Below, piece by piece: positions 44,131 through 48,122 of a stretch of 48,122 nt of DNA (positions are counted from its first letter, which is position 1; each line of letters starts with the position of its first letter). The position numbers and the translations under genes were made by a program. The notes below the pieces were generated by a model. That model ran no database searches, was not told the origin of the DNA, and saw only the letters and a list, made by a program, of their open reading frames with translations. This DNA comes from Candidatus Mesolinea sp. GTDB taxonomy: Bacteria; Chloroflexota; Anaerolineae; Anaerolineales; Anaerolineaceae. The stretch is from positions 1 to 48,122 of the forward strand of contig DMCS01000047.1 in the NCBI GenBank assembly GCA_003445715.1. Direction: 5' to 3'.

Positions 44131-45672
44131 ATGAAGAAGTTTAGCCGTTTATCTCAAGTATCACTGCTTTTAGCTGTTTTATTTACAGTGGACAAACTCT
44201 TGGGAGTTGCGCGCCAAATGCTGATCTCACGGCAGTTTGGGCTCTCAGCGGAGTTGGATGTGTTTAACGCCGCGAACAACCTGCCGGACATGCTCTTTAT
44301 GCTCATTTCCGGCGGAGCCTTGACCATTGCTTTTATTCCCGTGCTCACCGAAGTGCTGAATCAAGGTGGCAGGAAAGCAGCATGGGGGCTGTTTTCCAAC
44401 GTGCTCAATCTGGTGTTTTTGGTTACCGCTGCTGTTGCCGTAATCTTCGCAATATTTGCCCAACCTCTGGTGAGCAGCCAACTCGGTGTGGCGCCAGGAT
44501 TTTCTGCCGAACAAATGCAACTGACCGTGCTTTTGCTACGGTTGAATCTGATCGCCACATTGGTATTCTCTGTCAGCGGCTTGGTGATGGCGGGGTTGCA
44601 AGCCAACCAACACTTTTTGCTGCCTGCACTGGCACCCATTTTTTACGATTTTGGTCAAATCTTTGGGGCAGTGATTTTAGCGCCGAGCGAATCTTATCAC
44701 CTTGGCGGCATCACATTGCCAGCCTTCGGCTTAGGTGTTGAGGGGCTGGTTTACGGTGTAATCCTAGGTGCTTTGCTGCATTTGCTTATTCAGGTGCCGG
44801 GTTTGCTTAAATACCAGTTTCACTGGCAGCCGCACCTCAAGCTGAGAGAAGCAGAAACCCTGAAAGTACTCAAGCTCATGGGTCCGCGTGTGTTGAGTAT
44901 GCTCTTCATCCAGCTTATTTTTGTTGTTCAGGATAATTTAGCCTCGCGTCTGGCAGTTGGATCAGTGACTGCGCTCACTTATGGTTGGTGGATCATGCAA
45001 GTGCCCGAAACCCTCATTGGCACTGCGATCGCTACTGCAGTGCTGCCCACGCTCTCTGAGTTTTTTAACCAGGGAGAAATCGAACGTTTCAAAGCCCAGA
45101 TTGAAAAAGCTGCGCAAGCCATGCTAACTCTCACGATTCCTATTGCAGCGATAGGTGCGGTGGTCATACTACCGGTCATACAAGCCTTGTTGGGCTTCAC
45201 CTTATCAGAAGCTGCACGAGTAGCAGTAGTAACGCGTATTTTCTTATTTGGGATCATGGGGCACGCGCTGGTGGAACTGTATGTGCGGTCGTTCTATGCG
45301 ATGCAGAAACCCCGCACTCCATTGCTCGGTTCTGCCCTCACTTTTGTTATTTTCTTGGGTATAAGCTTGCTTTTGACGCCATCAATGCAAGCTGCTGGCA
45401 TCGCGGCTGCCAATACCATAGCATACAGCATCCAAGCGCTTTTGCTTTTGGTGTTGCTCAATCAGCAGCTGATATCAGGGCAAAAGCTCTTGCCACAGCT
45501 GTGGCGCAGCGTGCTTGCAGCGCTCTGCGGTGGTTTAGCTGCAGCTCTCATCATGCGCTCTCTACCTGGGATGGGCGGGACTTTTATCGCAGCAATTCTG
45601 GCAGCATTGCTGGGGGCGGTTGCGGCAGGCGTTGTTGTCCGTAGGGATTTGCGCAATTTGGCAAGCCTTTAA
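44131..45672 (+). CDS. murJ: lipid II flippase MurJ (MviN)
   Basis: MurJ flips lipid II across the membrane for cell-wall synthesis. The 513-residue protein has about 14 membrane segments and the family pattern DKLLGVARQMLISRQFGLSAELDVFNAANNLPDML near the start, then SGGALTIAFIPVL and later AMQKPRTPLLGS. AGGATGA lies before the ATG. Downstream, the next gene starts from a promoter overlapping its last codons. Confidence 0.95.
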   Translation: MKKFSRLSQVSLLLAVLFTVDKLLGVARQMLISRQFGLSAELDVFNAANNLPDMLFMLISGGALTIAFIPVLTEVLNQGGRKAAWGLFSNVLNLVFLVTAAVAVIFAIFAQPLVSSQLGVAPGFSAEQMQLTVLLLRLNLIATLVFSVSGLVMAGLQANQHFLLPALAPIFYDFGQIFGAVILAPSESYHLGGITLPAFGLGVEGLVYGVILGALLHLLIQVPGLLKYQFHWQPHLKLREAETLKVLKLMGPRVLSMLFIQLIFVVQDNLASRLAVGSVTALTYGWWIMQVPETLIGTAIATAVLPTLSEFFNQGEIERFKAQIEKAAQAMLTLTIPIAAIGAVVILPVIQALLGFTLSEAARVAVVTRIFLFGIMGHALVELYVRSFYAMQKPRTPLLGSALTFVIFLGISLLLTPSMQAAGIAAANTIAYSIQALLLLVLLNQQLISGQKLLPQLWRSVLAALCGGLAAALIMRSLPGMGGTFIAAILAALLGAVAAGVVVRRDLRNLASL

Positions 45673-45685
45673 CTTGGATTATAAT
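45658..45685 (+). promoter_or_regulatory. promoter of the TPR-type gene, giving a leaderless mRNA
   Basis: -35 TTGGCA (45658-45663) and -10 TATAAT (45680-45685) are 16 bases apart. The start of transcription falls near 45692, about three bases before the ATG at 45695, and there is no Shine-Dalgarno site. It overlaps the end of murJ. Confidence 0.75.
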
Positions 45686-45694
45686 TTGCAGCCT

Positions 45695-46834
45695 ATGGAC
45701 ATGGAAAATAAAGGCCAATCAAACGAAATTCCACAGGCTCCCAAGGAAACTGAACCTGTAAACCCACCGGAAGATGTGGTGTTAGATACAGAGCCCTCAG
45801 CGGTGCAACCGGAAAGAGAACAAAAGCGCAAAACGCCTTGGGTTTTATATGCGGTGATATTCCTTATTTTAGCGCTGGTTTTGGGAGCTTACTTTGGCTA
45901 TCGCAACGGCTTGGCACGGCGTTTGGAGCGGGAAAAAACCACCGTTGTGCAAGTTGCAGCTGAACAATACCAATTAGCCTTTCAGGATATTGCCGTGGGA
46001 GATTATGAAAATGCGAGAACACGTATTGAATACGTGATTAAAATTTACCCACAATTCCCCGGCGCCCCAGAGCTATTGCGTGATATCCTTATGCGCCTCG
46101 AGCAACCGACGGCAATGCCAACCCTGATCGTAGAATTTACGCCCACACCGGCTGTTACCAGCACCCCGGATTTACGCGCCGCTGAACAGATTTTTACGGA
46201 AATTCAACAGGCGGTCGCTGCAAAACAGTGGGATGAGGCTATTAAAGAAATTTACGCTATCCGCGAAGTTAATTATGACTATCGCAAAGTACAGGTTGAC
46301 GGCTTTTACTACATTGCCCTGAGGAACCGCGGTATCCAAAGAATCCAATCCGGACAGCTCGAGCAAGGATTGTTCGACCTCGCAACTGCCGAACAATATG
46401 CTCCTTTGGATGGTGAAGCCGATGGTGTTCGCACTTGGGCAGAACTTTACCTGAGTGGTGCCAGCTATTGGGACGTTAACTGGCAGCAGGCAATCGACAT
46501 TTTTGCGCAAGTCAAGGATGCTTACCCATACCTAATGGATTCCTCTGGGATGACTGCGGTTGAACGTTATCGCGTCGCGCTTTACCGCTATGGGGATCAG
46601 TTTGCAGCCTCTGGCGATTACTGCAAAGCGCATGAATACTATCTGCAATCTTTGGCAGTTGCTCCTGATCCGGAGGTGCAAGCTACAGCGGATCGCTACG
46701 CGGAGAGCTGCCAAGCCATGCAGGCAACTCCCGAGCCAACCGAAGAGCTTACACCTAACCCAACTGAGCAAACGCCTCTTCCGCCCACAGAACCAACACC
46801 GGAACAAACGCCCACAGCAATAGAAACGCCATAG
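45695..46834 (+). CDS. membrane-anchored TPR-like repeat protein
   Basis: A 379-residue protein. An acidic, Pro-rich N-terminus (about 1-45) precedes one membrane segment (about 50-70). An extracytoplasmic helical region follows with TPR-like repeats (QYQLAFQDIAVGDYENARTRIEYV, QAVAAKQWDEAIKEIY, GDYCKAHEYYLQSLAVAP), and a Thr/Pro/Glu-rich tail ends the chain. TPR repeats mediate protein contacts; the partner is unknown, though cell-wall work is possible next to murJ. The ATG at 45695 is chosen because its promoter lies just upstream; the frame open from 45620 lies in murJ. Confidence 0.75.
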   Translation: MDMENKGQSNEIPQAPKETEPVNPPEDVVLDTEPSAVQPEREQKRKTPWVLYAVIFLILALVLGAYFGYRNGLARRLEREKTTVVQVAAEQYQLAFQDIAVGDYENARTRIEYVIKIYPQFPGAPELLRDILMRLEQPTAMPTLIVEFTPTPAVTSTPDLRAAEQIFTEIQQAVAAKQWDEAIKEIYAIREVNYDYRKVQVDGFYYIALRNRGIQRIQSGQLEQGLFDLATAEQYAPLDGEADGVRTWAELYLSGASYWDVNWQQAIDIFAQVKDAYPYLMDSSGMTAVERYRVALYRYGDQFAASGDYCKAHEYYLQSLAVAPDPEVQATADRYAESCQAMQATPEPTEELTPNPTEQTPLPPTEPTPEQTPTAIETP

Positions 46835-46859
46835 CCATAAACCTCATTAGAGAGTTTAT

Positions 46860-46893
46860 AGCCTGACGATGTTTACACCGCCAGGCTTTTTTT
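46860..46893. terminator. intrinsic terminator between the TPR-type gene and rimO
   Basis: Arms AGCCTG (46860-46865) and CAGGCT (46882-46887) with extra inner pairs are followed by seven T. It ends the plus-strand transcript before the convergent rimO gene. Confidence 0.85.
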
Positions 46894-46922
46894 AAATTTT
46901 CTGATTTCGATATAAGCTTTTT

Positions 46923-48122
46923 TTAGAGGACTTGTCCGAAAAGGTCATGCTGCATCGCAGCCGTAATACGCACTGGGAGGAGCTCGCCAACCTCACCGGT
47001 GCCTTCGGCGATCACTAAGCCATCGATCTCAGGAGCATCGCGATACGTGCGGCCAATTAGCACGCCATTTTTGCGGTCCACGCCTTCTACCAGCATGCTG
47101 AGCACTTTTCCACAAAGTTTTTGGTTTTTCTGATAAGAAATGCCTGCTTGCAAGGTCATAAGCTCTTGCCGGCGGGCTTCTTTTACCTCCGCGGAGATGG
47201 GATCGCTCAGGCTTTCGGCTGGCGTGCCGCTCTCCATTGAATAAGTAAACACGCCCACATGGTCAAACTGCATTTCCACTATGAAATCCTTGAGCATCTG
47301 AAAACTTTCTTTCGTCTCGGTTGGGTAACCGACGATAAAGGTGGTACGTAAAACCAGATCAGGCAGCTTAGTGCGCATTTTTGCTACGGTACGACGAACC
47401 CAATCCACATCGCTTGGCCGGTGCATCGACTGCAAGACCTTTGGGTCGGCATGCTGCAAGGGAATATCAAGGTAAGGCAGCAGCCGTGGAGATTCCGCCA
47501 TCAGGCCGATTAATCTATCGCTAATGTATCCTGGAAAAGTATAGAGGAGACGCACCCAAGGAATGTGGGGAACAGCAGATAAAAGTTCTACCAAAAGGTC
47601 TGGCAAACCGTCGTGCTGCCCCAAGTCCTGACCGTAGTCGGTCACATCTTGGGCAATGATATTAATCTCCTGGACTCCAGCCTGCTGCAAGGCAAGCGCA
47701 TCCCGTATGATATCCCCTTTATCACGGCTCACTAAAGTGCCTTTGATGCCTGGGATGGCGCAAAAAGCGCAGGAGCGCCGGCAGCCATCAGCAATTTTGA
47801 GGTAGCTGCTGCCTCCTTGAATGGTGTAGCCAGGGAGGTCAGGATGATTGATGATTTGGGTGTGTTCTGGGAAGTACATCTCGCTGTGTGTATGAGTGTG
47901 TTCAGTTAGGGTTTGAATCAAGGGGAGGATATCCGCTAAGTCGCGCGTCCCCATCATACCGTCGATGCCTGGCACACTTTTAAGCAACTCGGCTCGATAG
48001 CGCTCTGAGAGACAGCCAGTAGCAATGAGTTTTTGCCTTTGGCGTTTGTGCTTGGAGAATTCTTGCAATTCTTGGAGCGATTCTTGACGGGCATCGTGGA
48101 TGAATCCGCATGTATTGATAAT
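46923..48122 (-). CDS. rimO: ribosomal protein S12 methylthiotransferase RimO (5' end beyond the window)
   Basis: RimO adds a methylthio group to an Asp of ribosomal protein S12 near the decoding site, using SAM and iron-sulfur clusters. The partial product (399 residues visible) includes INTCGFIHDARQES at the window edge, ATGCLSERY, the radical SAM motif CRRSCAFC, GYPTETKESF and a C-terminal TRAM domain. The gene is cut by the window end, not broken; the frame continues past 48122. It is an MiaB-family relative, but the S12-type pattern favours RimO. Confidence 0.92.
   Translation of the reverse strand: MINTCGFIHDARQESLQELQEFSKHKRQRQKLIATGCLSERYRAELLKSVPGIDGMMGTRDLADILPLIQTLTEHTHTHSEMYFPEHTQIINHPDLPGYTIQGGSSYLKIADGCRRSCAFCAIPGIKGTLVSRDKGDIIRDALALQQAGVQEINIIAQDVTDYGQDLGQHDGLPDLLVELLSAVPHIPWVRLLYTFPGYISDRLIGLMAESPRLLPYLDIPLQHADPKVLQSMHRPSDVDWVRRTVAKMRTKLPDLVLRTTFIVGYPTETKESFQMLKDFIVEMQFDHVGVFTYSMESGTPAESLSDPISAEVKEARRQELMTLQAGISYQKNQKLCGKVLSMLVEGVDRKNGVLIGRTYRDAPEIDGLVIAEGTGEVGELLPVRITAAMQHDLFGQVL

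Noticed and set aside
44382..44741. 119-residue open frame inside murJ
   Set aside because: It is a shifted frame of a clear MurJ gene with no family features.

Overview
This window looks like chromosomal DNA of a bacterium of the phylum Chloroflexota, probably class Anaerolineae. That assignment is inferred from gene content (a TTG-started secG, a DUF2085 membrane protein, a T-box in front of valS, chromosomal FmrO-family methyltransferases) and overall protein flavour; there is no rRNA or marker-tree evidence. I see about 49 genes, dense and mostly housekeeping. I found no tRNA, rRNA, CRISPR array, insertion sequence or prophage. No stretch over 300 bases lacks a feature. The longest gaps are the left edge (1-166, where I see nothing firm) and the 32513-32788 leader, which is a T-box.

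Layout. 0.2-3.5 kb (+): secG, an orphan peptide-type binding protein, a divergent cobalamin-adenosyltransferase-like protein and a DUF554 membrane protein. 3.6-9.3 kb (-): a DsbA-like thioredoxin, a GNAT acetyltransferase, a YtcJ-like amidohydrolase and parB-parA with a PfkB kinase. 9.5-12 kb (+): a ParB-like/universal-stress fusion and radC, then convergent degV and a zinc-ribbon protein (-). 13.7-18.8 kb (+): an SH3 protein, smpB, an L,D-transpeptidase and the overlapping string DUF2085-pgeF-yggS-yggT. 18.8-25.5 kb: a zinc-ribbon coiled-coil protein (-), a beta-hydroxyacid dehydrogenase and apgM (+), a nitrilase (-), an AmrS-like radical SAM enzyme (+) and hutH (-). 25.5-29.2 kb (-): a cyclophilin, then a CUT1-type sugar ABC importer (binding protein and two permeases, no ATPase), with a terminator-like hairpin after the binding-protein gene. 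29.4-35.5 kb (+): an AT-rich orphan membrane protein, glpX, gmd and T-box-controlled valS. 35.5-37.3 kb (-): an unrecognised 574-residue protein with a nucleoside-phosphorylase-like C-terminus.

The most unusual part is 37.4-48.1 kb. Nearly every gene there acts, by family, on the ribosomal decoding centre or on what is read in it: rsmI (2'-O-methyl C1402), a queuosine-precursor transporter, a C-terminal RsmE remnant (m3U1498), and a tight minus-strand operon. That operon runs rsmI-like, divergent tgt, an FmrO/Arm-type 16S rRNA (m7G1405-type) methyltransferase, a degenerate second copy of it, and an RsmF-type m5C methyltransferase. Further on is rimO (S12 methylthiolation), separated by murJ and a TPR-type protein. 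The operon's promoter is fused to an array of five 15-16 bp palindromic repeats (43956-44032) that looks like a multi-site operator. The proposal that this is a regulated decoding-site modification island is my inference; the family assignments of most members are clear from motifs.

Several genes seem to be expressed from leaderless or nearly leaderless mRNAs (the TPR-type gene, the RsmE remnant, the rsmI-like operon), while others carry good Shine-Dalgarno sites. Starts below were moved where an internal start had the better ribosome site, overlap or leaderless fit.
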